Positions 9,023 through 19,095 of a DNA stretch of 37,453 bases are shown in pieces (within the stretch, counting starts at the first letter, position 1; each line of letters starts with the position of its first letter). Below the pieces are notes generated by a model. The model was not told the origin of the DNA, made no database searches, and saw only the letters and a program-made list of their open reading frames with translations. Location: NCBI GenBank assembly GCA_002101225.1, contig LWTN01000230.1, positions 1 through 37,453 on the forward strand, in the 5' to 3' direction. The DNA comes from Cycloclasticus sp. symbiont of Poecilosclerida sp. M (GTDB taxonomy: Bacteria > Pseudomonadota > Gammaproteobacteria > Methylococcales > Cycloclasticaceae). The position numbers and the translations under genes were made by a program.

Positions 9023-9649
9023 TTACTTAGAGTACAGTTCGACGACCATATGTTCGTTGATTTCAGCCGGTAAATCTGAGCGCTCAGGTACAACTCTAAA
9101 AGTACCCTGCATTTTGCTAATATCAACATCTAACCAATCTGGCATTCCACGCTGCTCAACAAATTCTAAAGCAGCTTTAATTCTGTTTTGTGATTTAGCC
9201 ACTTCATACACAGCGATTACGTCATCGGCGCTCACCATGAATGATGGGATGTTTACGCGCACACCGTTAACAGTAATACCTTTATGACGTACCAATTGGC
9301 GCGCTTCTGAACGAGATGAAGAAAAGCCCATTCGATAAACAACATTGTCTAAACGACACTCAAGAAGTTGTAACAAGTTTTCACCGGTCGAACCTTTAAT
9401 TCTTGCCGCTTCAGTATAGTAGCCACGGAACTGTTTTTCCAAAACGCCGTAAGTACGACGTAGTTTTTGTTTTTCACGCAACTGTAGCGCGTAATCTGAC
9501 AAACGTGTTCTACGCTGGCCATGCTGCCCAGGAGGATACGCTCTTTTTTCAACCGCGCACTTTGAGGTGAAGCACTTTTCACCTTTTAAAAATAGTTTTT
9601 CGCCTTCACGACGACATAAACGACACTTTGAATCTGTATATTTAGCCAT
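9023..9649 (-). CDS. rpsD: 30S ribosomal protein S4, zinc-cysteine form (208 aa)
   Basis: A primary 16S rRNA binding protein; in E. coli it also represses the alpha operon translationally. The S4 RNA-binding domain is visible from about residue 97 ([27 protein letters not shown]), and the C-terminus HMVVELYSK is canonical. Unlike E. coli S4, the N-terminus carries Cys9, Cys12, Cys26 and Cys31 (CRLC...C-x4-C), the same spacing as the zinc site known in Thermus and Bacillus-type S4. It also has the insertion [11 protein letters not shown] in place of the shorter enterobacterial stretch. It sits in normal order between rpsK and rpoA, so if it is of foreign origin the replacement was in place. 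Functional assignment is certain; the zinc binding is inferred. Confidence 0.97.
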   Translation of the reverse strand: MAKYTDSKCRLCRREGEKLFLKGEKCFTSKCAVEKRAYPPGQHGQRRTRLSDYALQLREKQKLRRTYGVLEKQFRGYYTEAARIKGSTGENLLQLLECRLDNVVYRMGFSSSRSEARQLVRHKGITVNGVRVNIPSFMVSADDVIAVYEVAKSQNRIKAALEFVEQRGMPDWLDVDISKMQGTFRVVPERSDLPAEINEHMVVELYSK

Positions 9650-9661
9650 AATTTTTCCTAA

Positions 9662-10048
9662 TTACACACGTCGTTTCTTTGGTGGACGACAACCATTATG
9701 TGGGATCGGTGTAACATCTTCGATATAAGTGATATTAAAACCAATATTGTTTAATGCCCTTACTGCTGACTCTCTTCCAGGGCCTGGTCCTTTAATTCGT
9801 ACTTCAAGATTCTTAACGCCGAAATCTTTAGCCGCATTACCAGCCCTTTCTGCCGCTACTTGCGCCGCAAAAGATGTACTTTTACGAGAACCACGGAAAC
9901 CAGAACCACCCGCCGTTGCCCATGATAATGCGTTACCTTTTCTATCGGTAATCGTTACGATTGTGTTATTGAACGTCGCGTGTACGTGTACAACGCCATC
10001 CACGACATTCTTTTTAACTTTCTTTTTACTACGAACAGGTTTAGCCAT
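9662..10048 (-). CDS. rpsK: 30S ribosomal protein S11 (128 aa)
   Basis: Small-subunit platform protein near the 3' end of 16S rRNA and the mRNA exit. [56 protein letters not shown] and the basic tail [10 protein letters not shown] are canonical, and the length is near E. coli S11 (129 aa). It follows rpsM by 25 bases and precedes rpsD by 12 in the alpha operon. Confidence 0.97.
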   Translation of the reverse strand: MAKPVRSKKKVKKNVVDGVVHVHATFNNTIVTITDRKGNALSWATAGGSGFRGSRKSTSFAAQVAAERAGNAAKDFGVKNLEVRIKGPGPGRESAVRALNNIGFNITYIEDVTPIPHNGCRPPKKRRV

Positions 10049-10073
10049 ACAGCAAATATCCTTTAATTAAATC

Positions 10074-10430
10074 TTATTTTCTAATCGGTTTACGCGGACC
10101 TTTTCTTGTCCTAGCGTTTGTTTTAGTTCTTTGACCCCTTACAGGCAAACTTCTACGGTGACGAATACCTCTAAAACAACCCAAGTCTAGCAAGCGCTTA
10201 ATATTCATTGATACTTCACGCCGCAAGTCGCCTTCAATCACGTATTTTGCAACTTCAACACGAATTGCTTCTAGTTGATTTTCTGATAACTCATGAACCT
10301 TCGATGAAGTTTTTACACCCACTGTTTCGCATATTTTATTCGAGCGCGTTGCACCAATCCCATAAATTGAGGTAAGTGAAATTACTACATGCTTATTATC
10401 AGGTATATTAATTCCTGCAATACGAGCCAT
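10074..10430 (-). CDS. rpsM: 30S ribosomal protein S13 (118 aa)
   Basis: Small-subunit head protein that contacts the P-site tRNA and forms bridges with L5. [32 protein letters not shown] and the basic C-terminus [18 protein letters not shown] identify it; the length matches E. coli (118). GGAG lies six bases before the ATG. It begins the alpha gene group, after a 75-base gap from rpmJ that has a small stem-loop at 10451-10465, the position where S4 autoregulation acts in E. coli. Confidence 0.97.
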   Translation of the reverse strand: MARIAGINIPDNKHVVISLTSIYGIGATRSNKICETVGVKTSSKVHELSENQLEAIRVEVAKYVIEGDLRREVSMNIKRLLDLGCFRGIRHRRSLPVRGQRTKTNARTRKGPRKPIRK

Positions 10431-10450
10431 TCATATCTCCGTTATTTTGG

Positions 10451-10465
10451 TCGGTAAAAAACCGA
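10451..10465 (-). promoter_or_regulatory. Small stem-loop upstream of rpsM
   Basis: In the rpmJ-rpsM gap the - strand reads TCGGT-TTTTT-ACCGA, a five-base stem. In E. coli the equivalent region forms a pseudoknot bound by S4. No clear pseudoknot can be drawn here by eye, so a regulatory role is a guess from position. Confidence 0.25.
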
Positions 10466-10505
10466 TAATTTTAATCTTAAATAGAGCTAACTACAAGCTA
10501 AACTA

Positions 10506-10619
10506 TTAGCCTTGGCGTTGCTTATGACGGCTATCTTTACAAATAACACGTACAACACGTTTTCTAACAACCACTTTACAGTTACGACAAATTTTCTTTA
10601 CTGATGCTCTTACTTTCAT
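10506..10619 (-). CDS. rpmJ: 50S ribosomal protein L36 (37 aa)
   Basis: A very small large-subunit protein between secY and rpsM. The frame from the ATG at 10619 to the TAA at 10506 gives [14 protein letters not shown], then [20 protein letters not shown] and RQG. The cysteines at 11, 14 and 27 with His32 form the zinc-binding (C+) pattern of L36. The 37-aa length is that of the common zinc form; E. coli L36 is 38 aa. It lies 24 bases after secY and 75 bases before rpsM, the standard end of the spc group. Confidence 0.96.
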   Translation of the reverse strand: MKVRASVKKICRNCKVVVRKRVVRVICKDSRHKQRQG

Positions 10620-10643
10620 TTCTAACTCCAATAATTTTAAAGA

Positions 10644-11975
10644 CTAACCGCCTTTAAGATTCGCTTTCTTCATTAAACCGTCATATTGCTGCGACATCAT
10701 GTGGGATTGCATTTGTGCAATAAAGTCCATAACAACGATGACAATAATCAACAGCGATGTACCACCGAAATAGAAGGGTACATTCCAATAAACAATTAAA
10801 AACTCAGGCAACAAACAAACGGCTGTGATATATATCGCGCCCAATAAAGTCAATTTAGTCATCACGCCATCGATGTATTTTGTGGTTTGCTCGCCCGGCC
10901 TTATACCCGGTATAAACGCACCAGACTTCTTCAAATTTTCAGACGTATCGCGTGAGTTAAAGACCAACGCGGTATAAAAGAAACAAAAGAATATAATGGC
11001 TGCCGCATAAAACATCACGTAAATTGGCTGCCCCGGCGATAACATGCTCGATACATCTTGCAACCAGCCAAACCCTTCATTACTACCAAACCAGCCAGCA
11101 ATTGTTGATGGAAACAAAATAATACTTGAAGCGAAAATCGGTGGAATCACGCCCGCCATGTTTAACTTGAGCGGTAAAAAGCTAGATTGGCCCGCATACA
11201 TCTTCTTACCTTGCTGACGCTTGGCATAATTAATTTTAATTCTACGCTGCGATCTTTCAACATAAATAACAAAGGCGGTTACACCGATAGCCAGTGCAAA
11301 AAGCACTAGCACCATAATCGCATTCATCTCACCCGTTCTAACGAGCTCAAGTGTTCCACCTACGGCAGATGGGAGACCTGCCACGATACCCGCAAATATA
11401 ATAATTGAGATACCATTGCCGATACCCCTCTCCGTTACTTGCTCGCCCAACCACATAAGGAACATCGTTCCGCACACTAACGTAATCACCGCAGTAAACA
11501 TAAACGCAAGGCCAGGATTAAATACGACTGGGAAACCACCTGCAGATTGTGCTTGAATCGCTGTCGCCATTCCAACCGCTTGAAGTGTTGCAAGAACGAC
11601 TGTTGCATAACGTGTGTATTGGGTAATTCTTCGCTTGCCTGACTCACCTTCTTTCTTCATTTGCTCTAACTTGGGCACAACAGACGTCATCAGCTGAATG
11701 ATAATTGAGGCTGAGATATAAGGCATGATGCCTAAAGCAAAGATACTCAAACGTTTCAACGCACCGCCAGAGAACATATTGAACATGTCCAATATGGTTC
11801 CTTCTTGTTGTTCAAACATTAGCTTTAAAGCTTCTGGGTCAATGCCTGGAACAGGCACGTGTGCACCGATTCTAAAAACAAATAGCGCAAGCAACACAAA
11901 CACCAAACGTTTGCGCAGCTCTGGTAACCCGCTGAGCCCACCAAATGATGGCGTTGATGTTGCTGAAGAGACCAT
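10644..11975 (-). CDS. secY: Protein translocase subunit SecY (443 aa)
   Basis: The ten-helix channel of the Sec translocon in the inner membrane, moving unfolded proteins across or into the membrane with SecE and Sec[20 protein letters not shown] opens the first TM segment. The plug and TM2 region [20 protein letters not shown], the repeat YARYATV-like cytosolic loops, [12 protein letters not shown], and FIPGIRPG in the C-terminal loop that contacts SecA/ribosome are all present. Length equals E. coli SecY (443). The ATG immediately follows the rplO stop codon (no gap), so translation is coupled. Its partner secE is also in this window (36801-37178). Confidence 0.97.
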   Translation of the reverse strand: MVSSATSTPSFGGLSGLPELRKRLVFVLLALFVFRIGAHVPVPGIDPEALKLMFEQQEGTILDMFNMFSGGALKRLSIFALGIMPYISASIIIQLMTSVVPKLEQMKKEGESGKRRITQYTRYATVVLATLQAVGMATAIQAQSAGGFPVVFNPGLAFMFTAVITLVCGTMFLMWLGEQVTERGIGNGISIIIFAGIVAGLPSAVGGTLELVRTGEMNAIMVLVLFALAIGVTAFVIYVERSQRRIKINYAKRQQGKKMYAGQSSFLPLKLNMAGVIPPIFASSIILFPSTIAGWFGSNEGFGWLQDVSSMLSPGQPIYVMFYAAAIIFFCFFYTALVFNSRDTSENLKKSGAFIPGIRPGEQTTKYIDGVMTKLTLLGAIYITAVCLLPEFLIVYWNVPFYFGGTSLLIIVIVVMDFIAQMQSHMMSQQYDGLMKKANLKGG

Positions 11976-12404
11976 TTACTCTACGCTGCCACCAGATTTT
12001 TCAACTGCTTTTTTAGCGCCTTCCGTAATAGCCAAACCTTTCAGTGTAACTTTAGATTTAACTTCCCCAGACAGAATGACTTTAACTCTTTTAGTAAAAG
12101 CCGGAACAAGGTTCGCTTCAATCAGCGCCTCTACAGTCACGTCGCCTTTTACTTTCGTTAACTCATCCAACCGAACTTCTGCTGTTAATCTTTTCTTAGC
12201 AGAGTTGAAGCCTACCTTAGGAAGTCGTCTTTGTAGCGGCATTTGGCCACCCTCAAATCCAACCTTATGGAATCCACCTGAGCGTGACTTTTGACCTTTA
12301 TGCCCACGACCACAAGTTTTTCCAAAACCTGAGCCTATACCGCGCCCAACACGTTTAGCAGGTTTCTTACTGCCAGCAACCGGTTTAATTGTATTTAATA
12401 ACAT
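11976..12404 (-). CDS. rplO: 50S ribosomal protein L15 (142 aa)
   Basis: A 23S rRNA-binding protein needed late in large-subunit assembly. The basic glycine-rich N-terminus ([20 protein letters not shown]) and [20 protein letters not shown] are characteristic, followed by the globular C-terminal part. The length is near E. coli L15 (144). It lies three bases after rpmD and abuts secY. Confidence 0.97.
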   Translation of the reverse strand: MLLNTIKPVAGSKKPAKRVGRGIGSGFGKTCGRGHKGQKSRSGGFHKVGFEGGQMPLQRRLPKVGFNSAKKRLTAEVRLDELTKVKGDVTVEALIEANLVPAFTKRVKVILSGEVKSKVTLKGLAITEGAKKAVEKSGGSVE

Positions 12405-12407
12405 CGT

Positions 12408-12596
12408 TTATACCTCTTCTACATGAAGCATGTAGTTAATTTTATTAACCATACCTCTGTTTTCTGGCGTATCAATAACTTCAACAGTTTGATGCATTTT
12501 TCTTAACCCAAGCCCTGCTGCACAAGCCTTATGTGATACTAAACGACCATTTTTGCTGCGTACTAGAGTTAATTTTAATTTTGTATTTTTCGCCAT
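12408..12596 (-). CDS. rpmD: 50S ribosomal protein L30 (62 aa)
   Basis: A small single-domain large-subunit protein. [32 protein letters not shown] and [15 protein letters not shown] fit the bacterial L30 family; E. coli L30 is 59 aa. It lies between rpsE (five-base gap) and rplO (three-base gap) in standard spc order. Confidence 0.96.
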   Translation of the reverse strand: MAKNTKLKLTLVRSKNGRLVSHKACAAGLGLRKMHQTVEVIDTPENRGMVNKINYMLHVEEV

Positions 12597-12601
12597 GATA
12601 A

Positions 12602-13108
12602 TTACCCAATTATGTCTTCAACTTTCTTGCCACGCTTCATAGCAACTTGCTCCGCATTTGTCATGTCAGAAAGCCCTTTAATTGTTGCTCTTACAACGTT
12701 TGCAGGGTTGTTGCTACCTACACACTTAGCGAGCACATCGTGCACACCAACCACTTCGAAAACCGCGCGCATCGCACCACCCGCGATAATACCTGTGCCT
12801 TCAGAAGCAGGCTTCATAAATACAGATGCCGCACCGTAATTTGATGTCATTGCATACTGCAATGTATGCCCTTTCAACTTAACAGTTCGCATGTTTTTAC
12901 GCGCTTGCTCCATCGCTTTTTGAATAGCAACAGGCACTTCCCGTGCTTTACTAATACCAAAACCGATGCGGCCATTACCATCACCAACAACAGTTAATGC
13001 TGAAAATCTAAATTGACGCCCCCCTTTAACAACCTTAGAAATACGTCTTACGGTAATTAACTTTTCTTGTAAATCGTCTTGATTACTTTCTGCCTGATTC
13101 GCTGCCAT
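12602..13108 (-). CDS. rpsE: 30S ribosomal protein S5 (168 aa)
   Basis: A decoding-accuracy protein near the mRNA entrance. The N-terminal double-stranded-RNA-binding-like domain ([20 protein letters not shown]) and the C-terminal domain with [19 protein letters not shown] are visible. The loop VVKGGRQF, where spectinomycin-resistance changes map, appears wild type. Length is 168 versus 167 in E. coli. It follows rplR by eight bases. Confidence 0.97.
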   Translation of the reverse strand: MAANQAESNQDDLQEKLITVRRISKVVKGGRQFRFSALTVVGDGNGRIGFGISKAREVPVAIQKAMEQARKNMRTVKLKGHTLQYAMTSNYGAASVFMKPASEGTGIIAGGAMRAVFEVVGVHDVLAKCVGSNNPANVVRATIKGLSDMTNAEQVAMKRGKKVEDIIG

Positions 13109-13116
13109 AATTGCCT

Positions 13117-13470
13117 CTAAAATTCCAATCCGTTTTCACGCGCTGCTTCCGCTAGTGCTTTTACACGACCGTGGTATTTAAAACCTGAACGATCAAACGC
13201 AACTTTGGTAACGCCTGCTTTCGTTGCACGTTCAGCAATTGCCTTACCGACGGCGCTAGCCGCTTCAGCATTACCCGGTGTTTTTACGGTTTTTTTAACA
13301 TCACTTGATAAAGTTGATGCTGCTACTAAAACTTTCGAACCGTCTGCACTCGTAATTTGTGCGTAAATGTGTCGCGGTGTTCTATGCACACTTAATCGAT
13401 CCACACCCACTTCTCTGATGCGACCTCTAGTTTTTGCTGCCCGACGAAGGCGTGATGTTTTCTTGTTCAT
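13117..13470 (-). CDS. rplR: 50S ribosomal protein L18 (117 aa)
   Basis: Binds 5S rRNA with L5 and L25 in the central protuberance. The basic N-terminus [32 protein letters not shown], and the C-terminal [20 protein letters not shown] with AARENGLEF are the family signatures, and the length equals E. coli L18. It is 12 bases after rplF. Confidence 0.97.
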   Translation of the reverse strand: MNKKTSRLRRAAKTRGRIREVGVDRLSVHRTPRHIYAQITSADGSKVLVAASTLSSDVKKTVKTPGNAEAASAVGKAIAERATKAGVTKVAFDRSGFKYHGRVKALAEAARENGLEF

Positions 13471-13482
13471 ATCTATTTAGCC

Positions 13483-14016
13483 TTATGTCTTCTTAGCTTC
13501 TTTCATAACAATGTGCTCACCGACATAACGTATTCCTTTGCCTTTATAAGGCTCAGGTGGACGGTATGCACGGATATTAGCAGCCACTTGCCCAACCACT
13601 TGCTTATCAATACCTTTGACTGTTATTTCAGTCTGGCTAGGCGTTTCTATTGTAATTCCCTCAGGAATATCAAAATTAACCGGGTGAGAGAAACCTAATG
13701 TTAAATTAAGTACTTTACCTTTTACTTGTGAACGGTAACCCACGCCGCGTAATTCGAGCTTTTTCTCAAAGCCAGTTGATACACCAACGACCATGTTGTT
13801 AACCAATGAACGCATTGTTCCAGCTAGCGCGATCGTTTTTTTCGCTTGATCCGTTGCTTTAAATGACAAAACATTGTCATCAACAGTCATTTCAACTTGT
13901 TCACCCATGTTGCACTCTACCGTGCCACCTTTACCCTTAATAGTTACGACTTTTTCAGCTTGGCTTACTTCAACACCAGCTGGTAACGTAACGGGGCTAT
14001 TTGCAATTCTTGACAT
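13483..14016 (-). CDS. rplF: 50S ribosomal protein L6 (177 aa)
   Basis: A two-domain large-subunit protein near the factor-binding site. The duplicated L6 folds are seen as the N-terminal half (SRIANSPVTLPAGVEV) and the C-terminal half ending RAYRPPEPYKGKGIRYVGE, the highly conserved L6 signature. The length equals E. coli L6. It lies 12 bases after rpsH. Confidence 0.97.
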   Translation of the reverse strand: MSRIANSPVTLPAGVEVSQAEKVVTIKGKGGTVECNMGEQVEMTVDDNVLSFKATDQAKKTIALAGTMRSLVNNMVVGVSTGFEKKLELRGVGYRSQVKGKVLNLTLGFSHPVNFDIPEGITIETPSQTEITVKGIDKQVVGQVAANIRAYRPPEPYKGKGIRYVGEHIVMKEAKKT

Positions 14017-14028
14017 AATTAAACCTGT

Positions 14029-14427
14029 TTAGCTCACGTAACAAAGCACTTCACCACCGTGGCCCTGAGAACGCGCATCGCGGTCTGTCATCAGCCCTTT
14101 AGATGTTGAAATAATTGCGATGCCTAGACCACCCTTTACTTGTGGTAATTCATCTTTAGATTTATAAACTCTTAGACCGGGCTTGCTGACACGATCAATC
14201 TTTTCAATAACGGGCACACCCTGGAAATATTTTAAATCTATTTCTAGTGATGGCTTCTTTTCTGAATCACCAGCCTTTCTAAAATCAACGATATAACCTT
14301 CATTCTTAAGCAACTCAGCAACAGCAAGTTTCTTACTAGAGAAAGGCATTACAACACTCGGTTTTACAGCTGAATGTCCATTGCGTATACGCGTTAGCAT
14401 ATCGGCAATTGGGTCGCTCATACTCAT
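14029..14427 (-). CDS. rpsH: 30S ribosomal protein S8 (132 aa)
   Basis: A 16S rRNA central-domain binder; in E. coli it also represses the spc operon by binding m[20 protein letters not shown] at the start and [20 protein letters not shown] followed by VLCYVS at the end are canonical. The length of 132 is two more than E. coli. The first ATG is kept because the family starts MSMxDPIADM. It lies 17 bases after rpsN. Confidence 0.97.
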   Translation of the reverse strand: MSMSDPIADMLTRIRNGHSAVKPSVVMPFSSKKLAVAELLKNEGYIVDFRKAGDSEKKPSLEIDLKYFQGVPVIEKIDRVSKPGLRVYKSKDELPQVKGGLGIAIISTSKGLMTDRDARSQGHGGEVLCYVS

Positions 14428-14444
14428 TTCAAATAACTCCTATT

Positions 14445-14750
14445 TTACCAACTAGCCTTGACCAAACCAGGCACGTCACCGCGCATAGTGGCTTCGCGTA
14501 GCTTGTTACGGCCTAAACCAAATTTTCTGTAGTAGCCGTGTGGACGGCCGGTTAAATTACAACGGTTACGGATTCTTGAAGCACTAGAATCACGCGGCAA
14601 ACTGACGAGCTTAGCTTGCGCTTGCGAAACCTCTTCATATGTAGATTTAGGGTTACGAATAATCTCTTTAAGCTCAGCTCTTTTTGCAGCGTACTTTGCT
14701 ACGAGGCGAATGCGCTTATTTTCTCTAGCTATCATTGATTTCTTAGCCAT
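14445..14750 (-). CDS. rpsN: 30S ribosomal protein S14, zinc-free long form (101 aa)
   Basis: A small-subunit head protein. The 101-aa length and [19 protein letters not shown] without the CxxC...CxxC zinc ligands mark the long C-minus form typical of Gammaproteobacteria. [13 protein letters not shown] is the usual start. It sits three bases after rplE. In this cluster S14 is zinc-free while S4 and L36 carry zinc-type cysteines. Confidence 0.97.
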   Translation of the reverse strand: MAKKSMIARENKRIRLVAKYAAKRAELKEIIRNPKSTYEEVSQAQAKLVSLPRDSSASRIRNRCNLTGRPHGYYRKFGLGRNKLREATMRGDVPGLVKASW

Positions 14751-14753
14751 AAC

Positions 14754-15299
14754 TTAACCTTGTTTTTTTATCGGGAAATTGAAGGCCTGAAGCAATGCTC
14801 TTCCTTCATCATCATTTTTTGCACTCGTTGTAATCGCAATATCTAAACCGCGCAATGTATCAATTTTGTCATAATCAATTTCCGGGAAGATAATTTGCTC
14901 AGTAACACCCATTGAGTAATTACCTCTGCCATCAAATGATTTTTCACTTAACCCACGGAAGTCTCTAATACGCGGAATAGCAATTGAAACTAAACGCTCA
15001 ATAAAGTCGTACATACGTTCATTACGTAAAGTCACTTTACACCCTATCGGCCAATCATCACGAATCTTAAAGCCCGCAATAGATTTCTTAGCAATCGTTA
15101 CAACAGGCTTTTGGCTTGAAATCTTCTCAAGGTCAGAAACCGCATGATTGATAACTTTCTTATCAGCTACGGCCTCACCAACACCCATATTAATCGTAAT
15201 CTTCGTAATCTTTGGCACTTCCATAATAGACTTGAACTTCAGCTCTTTCATAAGCGCCGGTACGATCTCTTTTTTATACTGTTCTTGTAATCTTGACAT
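14754..15299 (-). CDS. rplE: 50S ribosomal protein L5 (181 aa)
   Basis: A 5S rRNA binding protein that contacts S13 and the P-site t[52 protein letters not shown] and [19 protein letters not shown] are characteristic. The length is close to E. coli L5 (179). It lies 16 bases after rplX. Confidence 0.97.
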   Translation of the reverse strand: MSRLQEQYKKEIVPALMKELKFKSIMEVPKITKITINMGVGEAVADKKVINHAVSDLEKISSQKPVVTIAKKSIAGFKIRDDWPIGCKVTLRNERMYDFIERLVSIAIPRIRDFRGLSEKSFDGRGNYSMGVTEQIIFPEIDYDKIDTLRGLDIAITTSAKNDDEGRALLQAFNFPIKKQG

Positions 15300-15315
15300 G
15301 ATTATTCTCTGACGT

Positions 15316-15633
15316 TTATGCGTCTAACACTTCGTTATTTGATTTAAAGAAACGCACTTTCTTTCCATCTTCAAGCACTTTGAATCCCACACGGTCGGCT
15401 TTTTTTGTTTGTGCGTTATATATAGCTACATTTGAAACTTGAATCGGCATTTGCTTTTCAATAATTCCGCCCTCAACTCCCTTATTAGGATTAGGCTTTT
15501 GGTGTTTCTTTACGCTATTAATACCTTCGATAAGTAATTTATCACTCGACACAACCGTTAACACAGTGCCGCGCTTACCTTTATCTTTACCTGTGATGAC
15601 AATAACCTCATCACCTTTTTTTATCTTGTTCAT
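15316..15633 (-). CDS. rplX: 50S ribosomal protein L24 (105 aa)
   Basis: An assembly-initiator protein for the large subunit. The KOW motif is seen near the start ([20 protein letters not shown]), followed by [20 protein letters not shown] and [17 protein letters not shown]. Length is 105 versus 104 in E. coli. It lies 14 bases after rplN. Confidence 0.97.
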   Translation of the reverse strand: MNKIKKGDEVIVITGKDKGKRGTVLTVVSSDKLLIEGINSVKKHQKPNPNKGVEGGIIEKQMPIQVSNVAIYNAQTKKADRVGFKVLEDGKKVRFFKSNNEVLDA

Positions 15634-15647
15634 AACTAACCTTTTAC

Positions 15648-16016
15648 CTAAATTACTTCAGGTGCTAATGAAATGATTTTCATGAACTTTTCATTTCTAA
15701 GTTCACGCGTAACGGGTCCAAAAATCCGGGTTCCAATAGGTTGATGTTGCGCGTTTAAAAGAACCGCTGCATTACCGTCAAAACGAATAATTGAACCATC
15801 AGGACGACGGACGCCTTTTCTAGTTCTAACCACAACCGCATTAACAACGTCGCCTTTCTTTACCTTGCCACGTGGAATCGCATCTTTAACACTTACCTTG
15901 ATGACATCGCCAATTTTCGCGTAACGCTTATGCGATCCGCCAAGCACCTTAATGCACATCACATTACGAGCTCCACTGTTGTCGGCTACATCAAGCCTTG
16001 TTTGCATCTGAATCAT
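15648..16016 (-). CDS. rplN: 50S ribosomal protein L14 (122 aa)
   Basis: A conserved beta-barrel protein at the subunit interface (bridge B8). [39 protein letters not shown] and [13 protein letters not shown] are family signatures. The length is near E. coli L14 (123). It follows rpsQ by 19 bases and starts the spc gene set; no separate spc promoter is obvious in that short gap. Confidence 0.97.
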   Translation of the reverse strand: MIQMQTRLDVADNSGARNVMCIKVLGGSHKRYAKIGDVIKVSVKDAIPRGKVKKGDVVNAVVVRTRKGVRRPDGSIIRFDGNAAVLLNAQHQPIGTRIFGPVTRELRNEKFMKIISLAPEVI

Positions 16017-16035
16017 GTTTAAATCCTAAATAACT

Positions 16036-16296
16036 CTATTTTGTTTTTTCTAATATTTCGTGCAGCTTCCATGTCTTAGTTTTAGACAATGGGCGACATG
16101 AAACCAATGAAACAATATCACCTTCTGAACACGCATTTTCTTCATCGTGCGCATGGAACTTAGAAGATCTTTTAATCACTTTTCCATATAAAGGATGCTT
16201 TACTTGGCGCGTGATTTTAACCGTGATGGATTTATCGGCTTTTGCACTAACAACTTGACCAGAAATTGTTCTTACTGTTGTTTCTTCAGCACTCAT
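16036..16296 (-). CDS. rpsQ: 30S ribosomal protein S17 (86 aa)
   Basis: An early-assembly 16S rRNA binding protein with an OB-like fold. [38 protein letters not shown] and [15 protein letters not shown] are characteristic, and length is near E. coli S17 (84). Its start codon overlaps the rpmC stop by four bases, indicating coupling. Confidence 0.97.
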   Translation of the reverse strand: MSAEETTVRTISGQVVSAKADKSITVKITRQVKHPLYGKVIKRSSKFHAHDEENACSEGDIVSLVSCRPLSKTKTWKLHEILEKTK

Positions 16297-16490
16297 TTCG
16301 TATCACCTGACTTTTCATTTAACACTGTTTTAATTCTTGCTATATCGCCACGTGCAGCACCAAATTGATGAACCTGTGTTAACTGCCCAGTGCCTTCTTG
16401 CATACGCAGGTTAAATTGCTCTTTTCTTAAGTCTAGCAATAACTCGTTAAGTTCTTGAACCGTTTTTTCTCTTAATTCTGAAGCTTTCAT
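16293..16490 (-). CDS. rpmC: 50S ribosomal protein L29 (65 aa)
   Basis: A small helical protein at the peptide-exit site beside L23, where trigger factor and SRP dock. [20 protein letters not shown] with [11 protein letters not shown] and [11 protein letters not shown] fit the family (63 aa in E. coli). The start overlaps the rplP stop by one base, and its stop overlaps rpsQ by four, so rplP-rpmC-rpsQ are translationally chained. Confidence 0.97.
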   Translation of the reverse strand: MKASELREKTVQELNELLLDLRKEQFNLRMQEGTGQLTQVHQFGAARGDIARIKTVLNEKSGDTK

Positions 16491-16903
16491 TACATTATTG
16501 TCCGTTGAGAAAATTTAGTTTTGAAAGGCAGTTTTGCTGACGCTAACGCAAAAGCTTCTTGCGCAAGCTCTCTAGAAACGCCTTGAATTTCAAACAACAT
16601 AGTGCCTGGCTTAATCTGCGCAACCCAGAATTCAACACTACCTTTACCTTTACCCATTCTTACTTCTAATGGCTTTTTAGTAATAGGCTTGTCAGGGAAT
16701 ACGCGAATCCAAACTTTACCACCACGCTTCATGTGACGAGTAATAGCACGACGACTCGCTTCTATTTGACGCGCCGTCATACGACCACGCTCTACTGATT
16801 TAAGCCCAAACTCACCAAAACTAACTTGACTACCTCTATGTGCCAAACCAGTATTACGGTTTTTATGTGCTTTTCTATATTTTGTTCTTTTAGGCTGTAA
16901 CAT
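16490..16903 (-). CDS. rplP: 50S ribosomal protein L16 (137 aa)
   Basis: Sits at the A-site side of the peptidyl transferase region and helps place t[40 protein letters not shown] and [20 protein letters not shown] followed by [13 protein letters not shown] are highly conserved signatures. Length is close to E. coli L16 (136). It lies two bases after rpsC. Confidence 0.97.
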   Translation of the reverse strand: MLQPKRTKYRKAHKNRNTGLAHRGSQVSFGEFGLKSVERGRMTARQIEASRRAITRHMKRGGKVWIRVFPDKPITKKPLEVRMGKGKGSVEFWVAQIKPGTMLFEIQGVSRELAQEAFALASAKLPFKTKFSQRTIM

Positions 16904-16905
16904 CG

Positions 16906-17583
16906 TTATTCTCCTGCCACTTCCTTCTTATTAATGACTGGAAGCTCGACTTTATCTTCAAATACTTCACCTTTGAAAATCCAAACCTTAATTCCTAAAA
17001 TGCCATAAGTTGTTAGCGCTTCTGTAAAACCATAATCGATATCAGCGCGTAGTGTATGCAAAGGCACGCGGCCCTCTCTGTACCATTCATTTCTAGCAAT
17101 ATCGGCACCATTCAAACGGCCACTTACTTTAATCTTTATGCCTTCAGCGCCTAATCTCATCGTGTTAGTCACAGCACGCTTCATCGCACGTCTAAGCATA
17201 ATGCGGCGTTCTAACTGCTGAGCAACACCTTCGGCTACTAATAGCGCATCCAATTCAGGCTTGCGTATTTCTTCAACGTTTATCTGAACCGGAACACCCA
17301 TAACCTTGCTAACTTCAGCCCTAAGTGCGTCAATATCGCCGCCTTTTTTACCAATAACAATACCCGGTCTAGCAGTATGAATTGTGATTTGTGCGTTTGA
17401 CGCTGGACGATTAATTTGAATTCGGCTAACAGATGCGTGCATCAATTTCTTTTTCAAGAAATCCCTAACTTCCAAATCTTGCTTCAACATATTTGGGTAA
17501 GACTTCGTATCCGCGTACCAACGCGAAGTCCAGTCTTTAACTATGCCGAGACGTATACCAGTAGGATGTACTTTTTGACCCAT
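16906..17583 (-). CDS. rpsC: 30S ribosomal protein S3 (225 aa)
   Basis: Located at the mRNA entry channel, with S4 and S5 it forms the ribosomal helicase. The N-terminal domain ([18 protein letters not shown]) leads to a KH domain with the GxxG-type loop [15 protein letters not shown], and the C-terminal domain contains [20 protein letters not shown]. The length is 225 versus 233 in E. coli, the difference lying in the variable tail. It follows rplV by 12 bases. Confidence 0.97.
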   Translation of the reverse strand: MGQKVHPTGIRLGIVKDWTSRWYADTKSYPNMLKQDLEVRDFLKKKLMHASVSRIQINRPASNAQITIHTARPGIVIGKKGGDIDALRAEVSKVMGVPVQINVEEIRKPELDALLVAEGVAQQLERRIMLRRAMKRAVTNTMRLGAEGIKIKVSGRLNGADIARNEWYREGRVPLHTLRADIDYGFTEALTTYGILGIKVWIFKGEVFEDKVELPVINKKEVAGE

Positions 17584-17595
17584 ATTATTTACTCT

Positions 17596-17931
17596 TTACT
17601 TTGTGTCGCTGACTTCTAGCGTTAAGTGACAGTTACGTTTTAAAATTTTATTTCCACGGCCTTTAGCCCTTGCTCTAAAGCGCTTGAAAGTTGCCGCTTC
17701 ATCAACATACACAGTTGATATATAAAGCTCATCAATATCAGCACCTTCATTGTGTTCTGCGTTTGCTATCGCTGAGTCCAATAATTTCTTGAAACTAGCA
17801 GCCGCTTTACGCGTACTAAACGTTAATACATTCAACGCTTCTTCTACCGCCGCGCCTCTAATTTGATTTGCAACTAATCGGCCCTTTTGAGCTGAAAAGT
17901 TAGCGTTTTTTAATTTTGCTTTGACTTCCAT
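17596..17931 (-). CDS. rplV: 50S ribosomal protein L22 (111 aa)
   Basis: Its long beta-hairpin lines the polypeptide exit tunnel next to L4. [36 protein letters not shown] and the hairpin part [19 protein letters not shown] are characteristic (110 aa in E. coli). The tunnel loop shows no duplication or deletion of the sort linked to macrolide resistance. It lies 14 bases after rpsS. Confidence 0.97.
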   Translation of the reverse strand: MEVKAKLKNANFSAQKGRLVANQIRGAAVEEALNVLTFSTRKAAASFKKLLDSAIANAEHNEGADIDELYISTVYVDEAATFKRFRARAKGRGNKILKRNCHLTLEVSDTK

Positions 17932-17945
17932 CGTTACACCAATAA

Positions 17946-18218
17946 CTATTTTATTTTTTTATCAACTACGTGCCCACGATAGGTACGCGTTAATGCAAAT
18001 TCACCAAGCTTATGTCCCACCATGTTTTCACTAATTAACACAGGCATATGCTGGCGCCCGTTATGAACAGAAATTGTTAAACCGACCATTGTTGGTGCAA
18101 TCATTGATCTTCTTGACCAAGTCTTAATTGGACGACGACTATTTGTTTCTACAGCCTGTTCTACTTTCTTCATTAAATGAAGATCGACGAAAGGGCCTTT
18201 TTTAATTGATCTAGGCAC
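17946..18218 (-). CDS. rpsS: 30S ribosomal protein S19 (90 aa)
   Basis: A head protein paired with S13. [39 protein letters not shown] and [18 protein letters not shown] are canonical, and length is near E. coli S19 (92). It lies nine bases after rplB. Confidence 0.97.
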   Translation of the reverse strand: MPRSIKKGPFVDLHLMKKVEQAVETNSRRPIKTWSRRSMIAPTMVGLTISVHNGRQHMPVLISENMVGHKLGEFALTRTYRGHVVDKKIK

Positions 18219-18227
18219 AATATTTCC

Positions 18228-19055
18228 TTAACGTTTAGTTCTATTTCTTACGATTAGCTTATCTGTACGCTTATTTTTACGCGTCTTATATCCTTTAGTA
18301 GGTGTACCCCATGGAGACACTGGGTGACGACCACCAGACGTACGACCTTCACCACCACCATGCGGGTGATCAACTGGATTCATAGCAACACCTCGAACTG
18401 TTGGGCGAACACCGCGCCATCTTTTAGCGCCGGCTTTACCTAACGAAATCAAGTTATGTTCTGAGTTACCAACCTCACCAATAACAGCACGACACTCTGA
18501 TAACACCTTCCGTATTTCGCCTGAGCGTAAACGTAAAGTCACGTGCTCGCCTTCACGGGCAATAATTTGCACAACCGTACCTGCACTACGTGCAATTTGC
18601 GCGCCTTTACCCGGCTTTAATTCAACACAATGAACTTGCGTACCAACAGGAATATTCTTCATTGGAAGGCAATTACCTACTTGAATGGCAGCTACTTCAG
18701 AAGATATAACTTCGTCGCCAACCTTTAAATTCTTTGGCGCAATCATGTAACGTCTTTCGCCGTCATTATATATGATTAGCGCAATATTGGCTGTTCTATT
18801 TGGATCATATTCCAAGGCTTCTACCTTGCCCGGCACGTCTAATTTATTGCGCTTAAAGTCAATAATTCTGTAATGCTGTTTATGCCCGCCACCAATGTGG
18901 CGCGTCGTAATACGACCATTATTGTTACGGCCACCTGACTTGCTCTTTTTCTCGAGCAATGGGCCATGCGGAGCAGCCTTGCTTAAATCAAGATTCTTAA
19001 CCCTAATAACAAAGCGTGAGCCTGGTGACGTAGGTTTTGTTTTTACAATTGCCAT
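18228..19055 (-). CDS. rplB: 50S ribosomal protein L2 (275 aa)
   Basis: Essential for subunit association and peptidyl-transferase activity. [20 protein letters not shown], an SH3-like middle part ([20 protein letters not shown]), and the C-terminal [20 protein letters not shown] with its conserved His near residue 229 are all present. Length is 275 versus 273 in E. coli. A 40-base AT-rich gap separates it from rplW, one of the larger gaps in the S10 group. Confidence 0.97.
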   Translation of the reverse strand: MAIVKTKPTSPGSRFVIRVKNLDLSKAAPHGPLLEKKSKSGGRNNNGRITTRHIGGGHKQHYRIIDFKRNKLDVPGKVEALEYDPNRTANIALIIYNDGERRYMIAPKNLKVGDEVISSEVAAIQVGNCLPMKNIPVGTQVHCVELKPGKGAQIARSAGTVVQIIAREGEHVTLRLRSGEIRKVLSECRAVIGEVGNSEHNLISLGKAGAKRWRGVRPTVRGVAMNPVDHPHGGGEGRTSGGRHPVSPWGTPTKGYKTRKNKRTDKLIVRNRTKR

Positions 19056-19095
19056 AAAATTAATCTATTTTTATTCATTAATTAATTACGCTTGC

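Noticed and set aside
11725-12294. 189-codon + strand open frame across secY and rplO
   Set aside because: Antisense to two conserved genes; no recognisable domain and no SD that would suggest expression.
15311-15324. Small stem GACG/CGTC at the rplX-rplE junction as an S8 site
   Set aside because: Only four pairs, with the rplX stop in the loop. It lacks the features I would expect of the S8 target in E. coli spc mRNA.
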